Source: Bradyrhizobium erythrophlei (GTDB lineage: Bacteria > Pseudomonadota > Alphaproteobacteria > Rhizobiales > Xanthobacteraceae). From it: 64,000 nt of DNA. The stretch spans positions 310,001 to 374,000 of the forward strand of contig NZ_LT670817.1 of the NCBI RefSeq assembly GCF_900129425.1, given 5' to 3'. This document shows positions 37,094 to 46,139 of the stretch, piece after piece. Position numbers and translations under genes: made by a program. The notes under the pieces are model-generated. The model ran no database searches. It saw nothing but the letters and a program-made list of their open reading frames with translations, and was not told where the DNA came from. Numbering within the stretch: the first letter of the stretch is position 1; every line of letters starts with the position of its first letter.

Positions 37094-37878
37094 ACACGCC
37101 CATCCTCTCCGTCCGCGACCTGGGCAAGCGCTTCGGCTCGATGGTCGCCGCGCGCGATATCACCGTCAGCGTGCCAGCGCACCAAACGGTCGGCGTGATT
37201 GGTTCCAACGGCGCCGGAAAAACCACTTTCATCAATATGATAACCGGTCATCTACGGCCGACCAAGGGAACGATTCACTTCGAGGAGCGCGACATAACTG
37301 GGCTGCCTTCCCGCAGGATTACGGCCATGGGCATCTCGCGCTCATTTCAGATGGCGCAAATATTCCCCTCGCTCACGGTATTCGATAACATGTGCGCCGC
37401 GGCTGCGGTCGGCCGCGCTCCCAAAAATTTCATGGGCCATTTATACACGCCGCTGCGTTCGCAGGAGTCCGTCGCCGAGGCGGAAACACTGCTGGAGTTG
37501 TTCGAGATCGCGCGTTACCGCCATACGCTCGCTGCCACATTGCCGCAGGGCGTGCGCAAGCTGCTTGACATCGGCATGGCGGTCGCGGGCTCGCCGCGCT
37601 TGCTGCTGCTCGACGAGCCGACCAGCGGTATCTCGATCGAAGAGAAATTCAACCTGATGCAAGTCGTGATGTCGGCATTGCGCAACCGCAAGATCACTGT
37701 GCTTTTCGTGGAGCACGACATGGAGATCGTCGAGCGTTTCGCCGAGCGTGTACTGGCATTTTACGATGGCACCGTGATCGCCGACGGGACGCCGACCGCA
37801 ACGCTGGCCGATGCCCGCATTCAGGCGCTGATCAGCGGCCCGAGGGTGAGGGGCGCGGCGGGTGCCGCCCATGTTTAG
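37090..37878 (+). CDS. Branched-chain-type ABC ATPase (LivG-like)
   Basis: 262 residues from the ATG at 37090, which overlaps the LivM-like stop as ATGA. Walker A GSNGAGKT, Q-loop ISRSFQMAQIFPSLTVFDNM, Walker B LLLLDEPTSGIS and H-loop FVEHDME. The signature LPQGVRK replaces LSGG-type sequence, a variant seen in LivG proteins. Longer in-frame openings upstream lie inside the permease gene and are not used. Confidence 0.92.
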   Translation: MNTPILSVRDLGKRFGSMVAARDITVSVPAHQTVGVIGSNGAGKTTFINMITGHLRPTKGTIHFEERDITGLPSRRITAMGISRSFQMAQIFPSLTVFDNMCAAAAVGRAPKNFMGHLYTPLRSQESVAEAETLLELFEIARYRHTLAATLPQGVRKLLDIGMAVAGSPRLLLLDEPTSGISIEEKFNLMQVVMSALRNRKITVLFVEHDMEIVERFAERVLAFYDGTVIADGTPTATLADARIQALISGPRVRGAAGAAHV

Positions 37879-38512
37879 AGTATCCAACCTCAACGTGTCG
37901 ATCGGGCCCATCCCGGTCATCCGCGACGCCTCACTCGCGCTCGAAGAAGGCGAAATCTGCGGGCTGATCGGCCGCAACGGTGCAGGAAAAACCACATTGT
38001 TCCGGGCCATCATGGGCGCCATTCCGGCCAGCGGCTTGATCGAACTCGGTCCGACTAACTTGTTGACTTCGCCATCGCATCTGCGCGTCGCGCACGGCAT
38101 TGGCTACATGCCGGAAGATCGCCGGCTGGTGCCCGAATTTACGGTCGAGGAAAATGTCCGCCTGCCCGCCTTATCGCTCAAAATGAGGGGCGCCGACCAG
38201 CGTCTCAACTGGATTTTTGGGCTTGTGCCCGAGGTCGCCCAATTCCGTGCCCGATCCTCGCTTGAATTGTCTGGTGGACAGCAAAAACTGGTCGCACTGG
38301 CACGAGCCCTCATGGCGGGAACCCGCATGCTGCTGCTCGACGAGCCATTCGAGGGTCTGGCTCCCGCGCTGGCGCGGCAGCTGAGTGAAGTGCTGGCCAA
38401 CCTTAAGACGGAGGGGATTTCCATTCTCATCGCGGAATCCAATGAGGTGCATGTCGTCGATTTGCTGTCGCGCGCCTTTCGAATCGAGCGGGGATCCGTG
38501 AGTCCGGCCTAA
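37871..38512 (+). CDS. Branched-chain-type ABC ATPase (LivF-like)
   Basis: 213 residues from the ATG at 37871, overlapping the previous gene by 8 bp; slightly shorter than the usual 230-240. Walker A GRNGAGKT, IGYMPEDRRLVPEFTVEENV (the LivF Q-loop region), signature LSGGQQKL and Walker B LLLLDEPFEGLA. It completes the five-gene importer. Confidence 0.92.
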   Translation: MFRVSNLNVSIGPIPVIRDASLALEEGEICGLIGRNGAGKTTLFRAIMGAIPASGLIELGPTNLLTSPSHLRVAHGIGYMPEDRRLVPEFTVEENVRLPALSLKMRGADQRLNWIFGLVPEVAQFRARSSLELSGGQQKLVALARALMAGTRMLLLDEPFEGLAPALARQLSEVLANLKTEGISILIAESNEVHVVDLLSRAFRIERGSVSPA

Positions 38513-38690
38513 CAGCCTGAGTGAGTGGTGTTCGCCTGGTCTACGCTGACGCTTTATCGGCAATACCACGGAACTCATCAGCGTCGCGGTCTTGGCGCCC
38601 CCCCGCCAAGGTCATGGCCGCAGTTCGTGCTCGAATGCCCCGGCCGCGAAACCAGCGGTGAGTATCCCTCATTTCTGATATCATCAAGGC

Positions 38691-41474
38691 ATGACGATAG
38701 GAATCGCCGGACCCGCGCAGAACGCACCAAGGCGAAGCGCCTTGCTCGGATTGATCGTTGTAGCCATCGTCGCCGGGATTGGCCTGATTGTGCTCGGGCT
38801 CGCGAGCGACTTCCTGGTCGATTGGCTGTGGTTTTCCTCGATCGGTTATCTACCGGTGTTTTTGACCAGCATCGGCGCCAAAGCCTTGGTGTTTTTCACC
38901 GTCTGGACGGCAACCGCCGTCATACTTTGGCTGAACGGATTGCTTGCTGTGCGTTTTGCCCGGCAGCAGCCGACACGAGCGGTCGCCGCCTCCGCGTGGA
39001 ACCCGACGGGCAGTACTTCGTCGCCTCATCTGTTTGTGCTCATGCGCGATCGACTACCGTGGTCCCAGGTTGTTGGAGGCGGTGCAGGTTTGCTCGCTCT
39101 GCTAGTCGCCGCGTCAGAAGCCGGCAACTGGGGCATCTTCCTGAAGTTTCTCTATCACGTGCCATATGGCGTAGACGATCCGCTCTACAACAAGGACATC
39201 GGCTTCTATCTCTTCTCACTGCCAGCCTATATCCTCATCAAGAACTGGATGCTGCTCACCCTCGTACTGAGCGGTCTTTTCGCCGGAACGATCTACTGGG
39301 TGCACGGCGAAATCGAATACGACGTTCACCACCGATCGATGTCGCCGACAGTGATCGCTCACGGCTCAGCGCTGGTCGGTCTTCTCTTCGCGGTGAAGGC
39401 GTGGTCCTATGGTCTCGACCGCTATCTGCTGCTCTACGGCGACAACGGCGTAGTCGTCGGCGCAAGCTACACCGATGTACATGTGGGGCTACCGGGTCTG
39501 TGGCTGATGATCGGGCTTTCGATCATCGCAGCGTTCGCCGCGTGGGCAAACCTCTGGGTGCGCACTTACCGGCTTCCTGGCGCGGCGTTCATACTCGTTG
39601 GCATCGGATCTTTTGTGCTGTCCGGCGCGATCCCGGTTCTGTTCCGGCAGTTTTTCGTCAAACCAACCGAATTGCAGCTGGAAAAGCCCTACATCGAGCG
39701 CAACATCGCACTCACCAGGCAGGCCTACAATCTCGATCAGATCGCAGCCAAGCCGTTTGCTGCCGAACAGAAGCTTACCTTCAAGACGCTAGAGGCCAAC
39801 AAGGCGACAATCGAAAATATCAGGCTGTGGGACTGGCTTCCCTTGTCGGATACCTACGCACAGCTGCAAGAGATCCGAACCTACTACAAATTCCATGATC
39901 TTGACGTTGATCGCTACTGGCTCGACGGTTCCTACCAAAGCGTGATGCTCTCGGCTCGCGAACTGCGGCCCTCCTTGCTGCCGCCGAACGCCCAGACCTG
40001 GGTCAACCGCCACCTGCTGTTCACTCACGGCAATGGCGCGGTGATGAGCCCGGTCACCCGCAAGAGCATTGAAGGACTTCCGGTCTTCTATTTGCGGGAT
40101 ATTCCTCCTGTTGCAGACGGAGGCCCCAAAATCGACGAGCCGCGCATCTACTTTGGTGAAGAGAGCGACGACTACGTCATCGTCAAGGGGAGCACACCGG
40201 AGTTCGATTATCCGAAGGGGAAAGACAACGTCTATGCGGCCTATGACGGCGCCGGTGGCGTTCCGATCGGGGCGATGGTGTGGAGAACGCTGTTCGCTTA
40301 CTACTTTAACGACCCGAACCTGCTTCTCTCAAGCTACATCACTATCGACAGCCGGATCATGATCCGGCGCAATATCCAGGAACGGGTGCGCGCGATCGCT
40401 CCATTCCTCAGGCTCGATCATGAGCCCTATCTGGTTATCAGCAATGGGCGGATGTTCTGGATGCAGGACGCCTACACGACGAGTCCCTATTTTCCCTCTG
40501 CACAGCCTGCGCAAGATCTCGACCTCAACTACATTCGCAATTCTGTGAAGGTTATCGTCGATGCCTATAACGGGACCGTCGACTTCTATCTGATTGACCC
40601 CGGCGACCCGATTGCGACGACCTACCAGCGCATCTTTCCAACGTTGTTCAAACCGTTCACGGCCATGCCTCCGGACTTGCAGAAGCACATTCGGTATCCA
40701 GAGGATCTATTCCTGATTCAGGCGCGGCTTTATCAAACCTATCACATGGAGACAGCCGACGTTTTCTACAACCGCGAGGATCTCTGGCAGTTCCCGCGTC
40801 AGCCGGGCGGCGACGGCATCTCACCGATGATCCCTTATTATATTATCATGCGGCTGCCCGGCGAGCCGCAGGCCGAATTCTTCCTCATGCTTCCCATGGT
40901 ACCGAGCCGTCGCGACAACATGATTGCCTGGCTCGCTGCGCGCTGCGACGCGCCCGACTACGGCAAACTGATCGTCTACGAGTTCCCCAAGGACAAGCTC
41001 GTCTACGGGCCGTTCCAGATCGAGGCGCGGATCAATCAGAATACGGAGATTTCGCAACAACTCACGCTGTGGGACCAAATGGGCTCGCGGGTGATTCGCG
41101 GGAATCTGCTTGTGATCCCGATCGAGAACTCGATCCTTTACGTATCGCCGCTCTATTTGCGAGCGCAGCAGGGGCACCTGCCGGAACTGAAGCGCGTGAT
41201 CGCGGCCTATGGTGAACATGTCGTGATGAAGGAGACACTCGCCGAGGCCTTGGCGGCGCTATTTGTAGAACCCGGCGCAGCGCCGGCCGTCTCAAGCACG
41301 ACAGAAGAGATGCCCCTCACAAGCCCGGCGGCAAGTCTGGCGCAGGAAACGCTCGATCGCTACAATCAAGCGATAGAGCGATTGAAGGCCGGAGATTGGA
41401 AGGGATTCGGCAAGCAGTTTGATGCAATGCGCGAGCTCTTGGAGAAAATGAGCCGAGAGCCCACCCGACGCTAA
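38691..41474 (+). CDS. UPF0182 family large membrane protein
   Basis: 927 residues: seven hydrophobic segments in the first 320 residues, then a large soluble, probably extracytoplasmic domain rich in Tyr/Trp (for example DRYWLDGSYQSVMLSARELR) that contains the family stretch RNIQERVRAIAPFLRLD, and a C-terminal acidic/Ala-rich tail with a short helical segment. Length and organisation match UPF0182. Function is not established in any organism that I know of. It stands alone with no operon partner. Confidence 0.9.
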   Translation: MTIGIAGPAQNAPRRSALLGLIVVAIVAGIGLIVLGLASDFLVDWLWFSSIGYLPVFLTSIGAKALVFFTVWTATAVILWLNGLLAVRFARQQPTRAVAASAWNPTGSTSSPHLFVLMRDRLPWSQVVGGGAGLLALLVAASEAGNWGIFLKFLYHVPYGVDDPLYNKDIGFYLFSLPAYILIKNWMLLTLVLSGLFAGTIYWVHGEIEYDVHHRSMSPTVIAHGSALVGLLFAVKAWSYGLDRYLLLYGDNGVVVGASYTDVHVGLPGLWLMIGLSIIAAFAAWANLWVRTYRLPGAAFILVGIGSFVLSGAIPVLFRQFFVKPTELQLEKPYIERNIALTRQAYNLDQIAAKPFAAEQKLTFKTLEANKATIENIRLWDWLPLSDTYAQLQEIRTYYKFHDLDVDRYWLDGSYQSVMLSARELRPSLLPPNAQTWVNRHLLFTHGNGAVMSPVTRKSIEGLPVFYLRDIPPVADGGPKIDEPRIYFGEESDDYVIVKGSTPEFDYPKGKDNVYAAYDGAGGVPIGAMVWRTLFAYYFNDPNLLLSSYITIDSRIMIRRNIQERVRAIAPFLRLDHEPYLVISNGRMFWMQDAYTTSPYFPSAQPAQDLDLNYIRNSVKVIVDAYNGTVDFYLIDPGDPIATTYQRIFPTLFKPFTAMPPDLQKHIRYPEDLFLIQARLYQTYHMETADVFYNREDLWQFPRQPGGDGISPMIPYYIIMRLPGEPQAEFFLMLPMVPSRRDNMIAWLAARCDAPDYGKLIVYEFPKDKLVYGPFQIEARINQNTEISQQLTLWDQMGSRVIRGNLLVIPIENSILYVSPLYLRAQQGHLPELKRVIAAYGEHVVMKETLAEALAALFVEPGAAPAVSSTTEEMPLTSPAASLAQETLDRYNQAIERLKAGDWKGFGKQFDAMRELLEKMSREPTRR

Positions 41475-41768
41475 TACCCGGATATGCATTCTCGCAACAC
41501 CCCTGACTCAGAGGGGCGTGGAAATTGCGGACACGGCGCCATGAAAATTATATGTCGATCTCGACCGTATAAGAGTCGCAGTTTTGTTCTGGGTGGCGCG
41601 CCAAATTTCTAAGAAAATCTGGTTCTTACGAGATAGCCGCCGCAACGCGCTTCCTCTTTGTGGCTGTGGTGTCCGCTGCTGCGAAAGTGGGGCACCATGT
41701 TTGATGGAGCCCCAACATTGATGGTCAGCTCCCTTCCTTCTCCTAAATGGTGATGCACTAATGATTGC
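41475..41768. other. Intergenic DNA, nothing recognised
   Basis: About 290 bp between the UPF0182 gene and two small genes. A short CCCCT/AGGGG hairpin lies near 41502-41518 but lacks a T-tract. No coding signal seen. Confidence 0.4.
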
Positions 41769-41966
41769 ATGGCAGCGCCGTCTGCGCTTGATCTGGCGCA
41801 AAGGAATTACGACCTCCGTCGAGGTATGCTTGCCGGCGTCCCGTTTTTTGCGGCCAAGACCTGGAAGAGGGCTCTTGCAAACCTGCCGCCTCAGGATGCA
41901 GACTGTACGAGCTTGATGGACGTCTACGGTTCTGCTGCCCGGCTGGAATTCGGTCGTGCAGAATAA
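41769..41966 (+). CDS. Hypothetical protein, 65 aa
   Basis: MAAPSALDLAQRNYDLRRGM followed by LAGVPFFAAKTWKRALANLP and a tail ending ARLEFGRAE. Codon use is coding-like and it lies 14 bp upstream of the next small gene on the same strand, suggesting a two-gene unit. The ribosome-binding site is weak and I do not recognise the family. Confidence 0.4.
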   Translation: MAAPSALDLAQRNYDLRRGMLAGVPFFAAKTWKRALANLPPQDADCTSLMDVYGSAARLEFGRAE

Positions 41967-41980
41967 GGGAGCATGGCGCC

Positions 41981-42163
41981 ATGCGAGAAATTGAAATTCA
42001 TGACTACGCGCGCCAGTTGCTGGAAGCGCACGGCGCGAAGGCCATTGCCGAAGCCGCCCAGAATGCGGTTGACCTTGAAGCTAGGGGCGAGGTGGAATTG
42101 GCCAGAACCTGGAGGCATGTCGAAGCCGCCATGAAAATCATGCGCGGCCCGCACCAAAGCTGA
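41981..42163 (+). CDS. Small conserved rhizobial protein, 60 aa
   Basis: MREIEIHDYARQLLEAHGAK to EAAMKIMRGPHQS, a helical soluble protein. AAGGGAG precedes it at slightly long spacing. The RGPHQS ending and the DYARQL..AHGAKAIAEAA pattern are ones I associate with short uncharacterised Bradyrhizobium proteins. Its position upstream of a glutamine synthetase paralogue may be incidental. Confidence 0.7.
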   Translation: MREIEIHDYARQLLEAHGAKAIAEAAQNAVDLEARGEVELARTWRHVEAAMKIMRGPHQS

Positions 42164-42302
42164 AGCTGACGGATCGCGCGTGACAAAGGCGTGCGTGCTG
42201 CATGCGAGCGCCGCCAACGGCGGCGCCGAGAGTGGGATATGGCCAAATGCGTCCCAGGCAGCTTGGCTGCGGCGCGCGCCTCTCGGATACAGGAGCGAAG
42301 CC

Positions 42303-43733
42303 ATGGTTCCGAATTGTGCGACAGCCGAAGATCTGCTCAAGGCGATCAAGGACGAGAAGGTCGAGATGATCGATCTGCGGTTCACCGACTTGCCGGGGGT
42401 CTGGCAGCATTTTTCCGTCCCGCCGAGTGCAGCTAATATCGACGCTCTCGATGAAGGCATCGGGTTCGACGGCTCATCCATCCGCGGATTCCAGGAGATC
42501 CAGGAAAGCGACATGCTGGTCGTTCCGGACCCGACGACGGCGTTCCTCGACCCGTTTTCCCCCGCAACGACGCTGGTCCTGACCTGCAACATCAGGGACC
42601 CGATGACCGGTCAATCCTATAGCCGCGACCCTCGCTACATCGCCCAGAAGGCCGAGACTTATCTGAAGGGTACCGGCCGCGCCGATACGAGCTACTTCGG
42701 CCCGGAGGCGGAGTTCTTCGTATTCAACGACGTGCGCTACGGACAGGGCATCAACTACGCCTTCCACGAAATCGATTCCACCGAGGGCAGTTGGAACACC
42801 GGTAAGAAGGAAGCGCCGAATTTGGGCCATAAGCCGCGCCCGAAAGAGGGATACTTTCCGGTTCCACCGATCGACAGCATGCAGGCTCTCCGCACCGAAA
42901 TGGTGTTGACGATGGAGTCGTTGGGGATTGCGATCGAAGCCCATCACCATGAAGTCGCGACCGGCGGCCAGAACGAAATAGACATGCGCTTCACCACGCT
43001 CACCCGGATGGCCGACAACCTGATGATCTACAAATACGTGGTCAAAAACACCGCCCGCCAGCACGGAATGACCGCGACGTTCATGCCGAAACCGCTGTTC
43101 GAGGACAACGCCTCGGGAATGCATGTTCATCAGAGTCTGTGGAAGGGCGAGACTAATCTGTTCTACGACAAGGCGGACTACGCCGAGCTGAGCGAGCTTG
43201 GCCGCTACTACATCGGCGGGCTGCTGACCCACGCCTGGGCGTTATGCGGGCTTTGCGCCCCGACCACGAACTCCTATCGGCGTCTGGTGCCGGGTTACGA
43301 AGCGCCGATCAACCTGGTCTATTCCCAGCGCAATCGCTCGGCCTGCTGTCGGATTCCGATGTATTCGCCGAACCCGCGGGCAAAGCGCGTCGAGTTCCGT
43401 TCGCCGGATCCCTCCTGCAATCCGTACCTCGCCTTCTCCGCTATGCTGATGGCCGGCCTCGACGGCATCAACAACCGCATCGACCCGGGCAGGCCGATCG
43501 ACAAGAATCTTTATGACCTCCCGCCCGCCGAGGCGAAGGATGTGAAATCGACGCCGGGATCGTTGGACCAAGCGCTTGACGCGCTCGAACGCGATCACGC
43601 GTTCCTGCTGCGCGGCGATGTGTTCACGCGCGACGTGATCGAAACGTGGCTCGACTACAAGCGAAAAAAGGAGGTCGATGCCATCCGGCTGCGTCCGCAC
43701 CCCCACGAGTTTCATCTCTATTACGACATCTAG
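42303..43733 (+). CDS. Glutamine synthetase, type I paralogue
   Basis: 476 residues from the ATG at 42303 behind AGGAG; ligates ammonia to glutamate with ATP in the cytoplasm as a dodecamer. Active-site segments are present: GFDGSSIRGFQ, FGPEAEFF, EAHHHEVATGGQNEID, SGMHVHQS, SYRRLVPGYEAP, YSQRNRSA and RVEFRSPDPSCNPYLAF. The adenylylation tyrosine is in KNLYDLPP. Unusual are ALCGLCAPTTNSY, where family members normally have Asn before PTTNSY, and SACCRIPMY with two cysteines. This suggests a secondary paralogue rather than the housekeeping enzyme; no PII gene is next to it. Confidence 0.9.
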   Translation: MVPNCATAEDLLKAIKDEKVEMIDLRFTDLPGVWQHFSVPPSAANIDALDEGIGFDGSSIRGFQEIQESDMLVVPDPTTAFLDPFSPATTLVLTCNIRDPMTGQSYSRDPRYIAQKAETYLKGTGRADTSYFGPEAEFFVFNDVRYGQGINYAFHEIDSTEGSWNTGKKEAPNLGHKPRPKEGYFPVPPIDSMQALRTEMVLTMESLGIAIEAHHHEVATGGQNEIDMRFTTLTRMADNLMIYKYVVKNTARQHGMTATFMPKPLFEDNASGMHVHQSLWKGETNLFYDKADYAELSELGRYYIGGLLTHAWALCGLCAPTTNSYRRLVPGYEAPINLVYSQRNRSACCRIPMYSPNPRAKRVEFRSPDPSCNPYLAFSAMLMAGLDGINNRIDPGRPIDKNLYDLPPAEAKDVKSTPGSLDQALDALERDHAFLLRGDVFTRDVIETWLDYKRKKEVDAIRLRPHPHEFHLYYDI

Positions 43734-43746
43734 ATGCATTTTCCAC

Positions 43747-44290
43747 CTAGCATGCAGCATATCCGGAGTTGCGGAAGTAGTTGGCGCATTCATCTGGTTG
43801 GAAGGCATCGAGAAGACATGCGATGCGGTTCCAGAGACCTTCCACGGAGCGTTCGGCGGCCTTTCGTAGCAACGCTTTGAGTTTTGCGAAGAGCTGCTCG
43901 ATCAGATTGAAGTCCGGCGAATAGGGAGGCAGGTAAAGCAGTTTTGCGCCTGCAGCTTCGATCGCCTCACGTATCCCCGGCACCTTGTGGGCGCTGAGAT
44001 TGTCCAGCACGACGACATCGCCTGGCTTGAGGGGTTGGCACGAGAACTTGTTCGACATAGGCGAGGAAGGCATTGCCGGGTTCTGAACCAAGCAGAATAA
44101 CTGCCGTTTCGCAGCATGCGCCACCTAAAGTCGTGTGCGGATATTCGTAATATAATAGCATCCATAAGTTGCCGGATGGTTGTGGGCTTTGCTTTATCAA
44201 GCCACCAAACGGCTGCCATCCTTGGCTGGCGGTCCGCGTCGTTTGACCAGTACGAACCTTCTTGCGCAACCACGCGCCGGACACTGCCGC
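43747..44290 (-). mobile_element. IS630-family transposase relic
   Basis: The minus strand preserves the C-terminal DDE part: KPGDVVVLDNLSAHKVPGIR, LLYLPPYSPDFNLIEQLFAK and the end CANYFRNSGYAAC. The upstream portion (AYVEQVLVPT) is in another frame and preceding residues are scrambled, showing at least two frameshifts and loss of the N-terminal helix-turn-helix. Inactive. Confidence 0.85.
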
Positions 44291-44726
44291 CGTGGACTTA
44301 TTCGTTGTTCCAACTATCGGTTTCGACCTGCTCTATGCCGTTCGTCATTGTCCGGCTCGACCGCAGAGACCTCGTCTGGATCAACGTCACAGCAAGCCCG
44401 ACGGCGGAATGACCTAACGAAAATCCACGCAACTGCCGCCAAATCGAATTTACTAAACACCACAGAATCGTTGGCGTCGCTCAATTCTGGCAGCATGCCT
44501 GTCCATTTGCGGTTGCACTGCAGCAACAACTTTGCCTAGCGAAAAAAGTCTCGGCATTCATTGACTCGAAATATGTTTAGTGAAAGTCTGCCACTTAACA
44601 ATAACACTAAACACCATTCCCGCGGCCTTCATGGGCCGGATTTGAATCTGCGTGCAACTCCGCCGAAGGGCGAAGCGTAATTAGCAGGGCAAGCAGGCAA
44701 TCGCCTGCAGCAACAGGGAGGTTGTA
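44291..44726. promoter_or_regulatory. Upstream region of the importer/kinase operon with repeated ACTAAACACCA
   Basis: An 11-bp direct repeat ACTAAACACCA lies at 44452-44462 and 44606-44616. The second copy overlaps the right arm of an inverted repeat, GTTTAGTG (44575-44582) and CACTAAAC (44605-44612), with a 22-bp spacer. This is AT-rich against the flanks and lies 110-275 bp upstream of the first gene, as operator sites would. No gene was found in the stretch. Confidence 0.5.
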
Positions 44727-46052
44727 ATGATCCAAACGATGCGTGCATTGGGCGCGGCTGCGGTTGTTGTCGCCTCGTGTCTCGGTGGTCAGGCGAATGC
44801 CCAGACCAAGCAATTGACGTTGTGTTGGGCGGCGTGGGATCCGGCCAACGCGTTGGTCGAGCTTTCGAAGGACTTCACCACCAAAACCGGAATTCAGATG
44901 AAATACGAGTTCGTCCCGTGGACGAGCTACGCTGATCGCTTCCTCAACGAGCTCAATTCAAAGGGCAAGCTCTGCGACGTCATTATCGGCGACAGCCAAT
45001 GGATCGGCGGCGCCGCCGAGAACGGCCACTACGTCAAGCTCAACGATTTCTTCGCCAAAGAAAAAATTTCGATGGACGATTTCATGCCGGCCACCGTGGT
45101 CGGCTACTCCGAATGGCCCAAGAATACCCCCAACTATTGGGCGCTGCCGGCCATGGGCGATGCGATCGGCTGGACCTATCGCAAGGACTGGTTCGCCCGG
45201 CCGGAAATCCAGGCTGAGTTCAAGAAGAAGTACGGCCGCGATCTCGCCGCGCCCGAAACCTATGATCAACTCAAGGAGATCGCCGAGTTCTTTCAGGGCA
45301 GGGAGATCGACGGCAAGAAGGTCTACGGGGCCTATATCTATACCGAGCGCGGCTCCGAAGGCATCACGATGGGCGTAACCAACGTGCTCTACGATTGGGG
45401 ATTCCAGTACGAGAATCCGAACAAGCCGTACCAGATGGAGGGCTTTGTCAATTCGCCCGAGGCGGTGAAGGGGCTGGAGTTCTACAAGTCGCTCTACAAG
45501 TGCTGCACCGCGCCCGGCATGAGCAACGCCTACATGTCGGAGGGCCTCGACGCCTTCAAGTCCGGACAGGTCGCGATGCAGATGAACTTCTTTGCGTTCT
45601 TCCCAGGGCTCTACAAGGACCCCAATGTCGGTGGCGACAAGATCGGTTTCTTCGTCAATCCGAAGCAAAAGTATCACTTTACCCAGCTCGGAGGGCAAGG
45701 GATCTCGGTTGTCTCCTACTCCGAGCACAGGGACGACGCGCTCGCCTACATCAAATGGTTCGCGCAGCCCGACGTTCAGAAAAAGTGGTGGGCGCTTGGC
45801 GGTTATTCCTGCCACAAGGCGGTGCTCAATGATCCGGGTTTCCCGAAGAGCGCACCGTTTGCCGCCGATTTCCTGAAGTCCATGGATATCGTCAAGGACT
45901 TCTGGGCGGAGCCCTCCTATGCGGAGCTCCTGCTCGATATGCAGAAGCGAGTCCATGACTACGTCGTGGCCGACAAGGGAACTGCGCAGGAAGCGCTCGA
46001 TCTTCTGGTGAAGGATTGGCAAAAGGTGTTCAAGGAAGACGGCAAGATCTAG
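44727..46052 (+). CDS. ABC transporter substrate-binding protein, carbohydrate family 1
   Basis: 441 residues; signal peptide MRALGAAAVVVASCLGGQANA. The fold is that of large sugar/polyol-binding proteins: LTLCWAAWDPANALVELSKD, DVIIGDSQWIGGAAENGHYV and YKSGQ-type DAFKSGQVAMQMNFFAFFPG. Aromatic residues are abundant, as in carbohydrate binders. It is the first gene of a twelve-gene run that ends with DhaK. The ligand is inferred to be a small polyol or ketose from the kinase genes, not shown. Confidence 0.9.
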   Translation: MIQTMRALGAAAVVVASCLGGQANAQTKQLTLCWAAWDPANALVELSKDFTTKTGIQMKYEFVPWTSYADRFLNELNSKGKLCDVIIGDSQWIGGAAENGHYVKLNDFFAKEKISMDDFMPATVVGYSEWPKNTPNYWALPAMGDAIGWTYRKDWFARPEIQAEFKKKYGRDLAAPETYDQLKEIAEFFQGREIDGKKVYGAYIYTERGSEGITMGVTNVLYDWGFQYENPNKPYQMEGFVNSPEAVKGLEFYKSLYKCCTAPGMSNAYMSEGLDAFKSGQVAMQMNFFAFFPGLYKDPNVGGDKIGFFVNPKQKYHFTQLGGQGISVVSYSEHRDDALAYIKWFAQPDVQKKWWALGGYSCHKAVLNDPGFPKSAPFAADFLKSMDIVKDFWAEPSYAELLLDMQKRVHDYVVADKGTAQEALDLLVKDWQKVFKEDGKI

Positions 46053-46069
46053 CTTGATAGACAGCGAAC

Positions 46070-46097
46070 GTCTCCCGGTCCTTTTGGATCGGGAGAC
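46070..46097 (+). promoter_or_regulatory. Intercistronic hairpin after the binding-protein gene
   Basis: GTCTCCCGGTCC (46070-46081) pairs with GGATCGGGAGAC (46086-46097) over 12 positions with one G-U wobble and a TTTT loop. No T-tract follows, so it is more likely an mRNA-stabilising or processing hairpin that raises binding protein over permease levels than a full terminator. Confidence 0.6.
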
Positions 46098-46139
46098 CGC
46101 CTCCTTGAGTGTGTCCCGACCGTGAACGACAGGGTTCAA

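Noticed and set aside
38525..39898. A 457-codon plus-strand open frame
   Set aside because: It overlaps the UPF0182 gene in another frame and is low-complexity Arg/Ser-rich; the UPF0182 frame is the real one.
44958..46139. A 393-codon minus-strand open frame
   Set aside because: Antisense to the carbohydrate-binding protein gene; Leu/Val/Gly/Asp-rich without family motifs.
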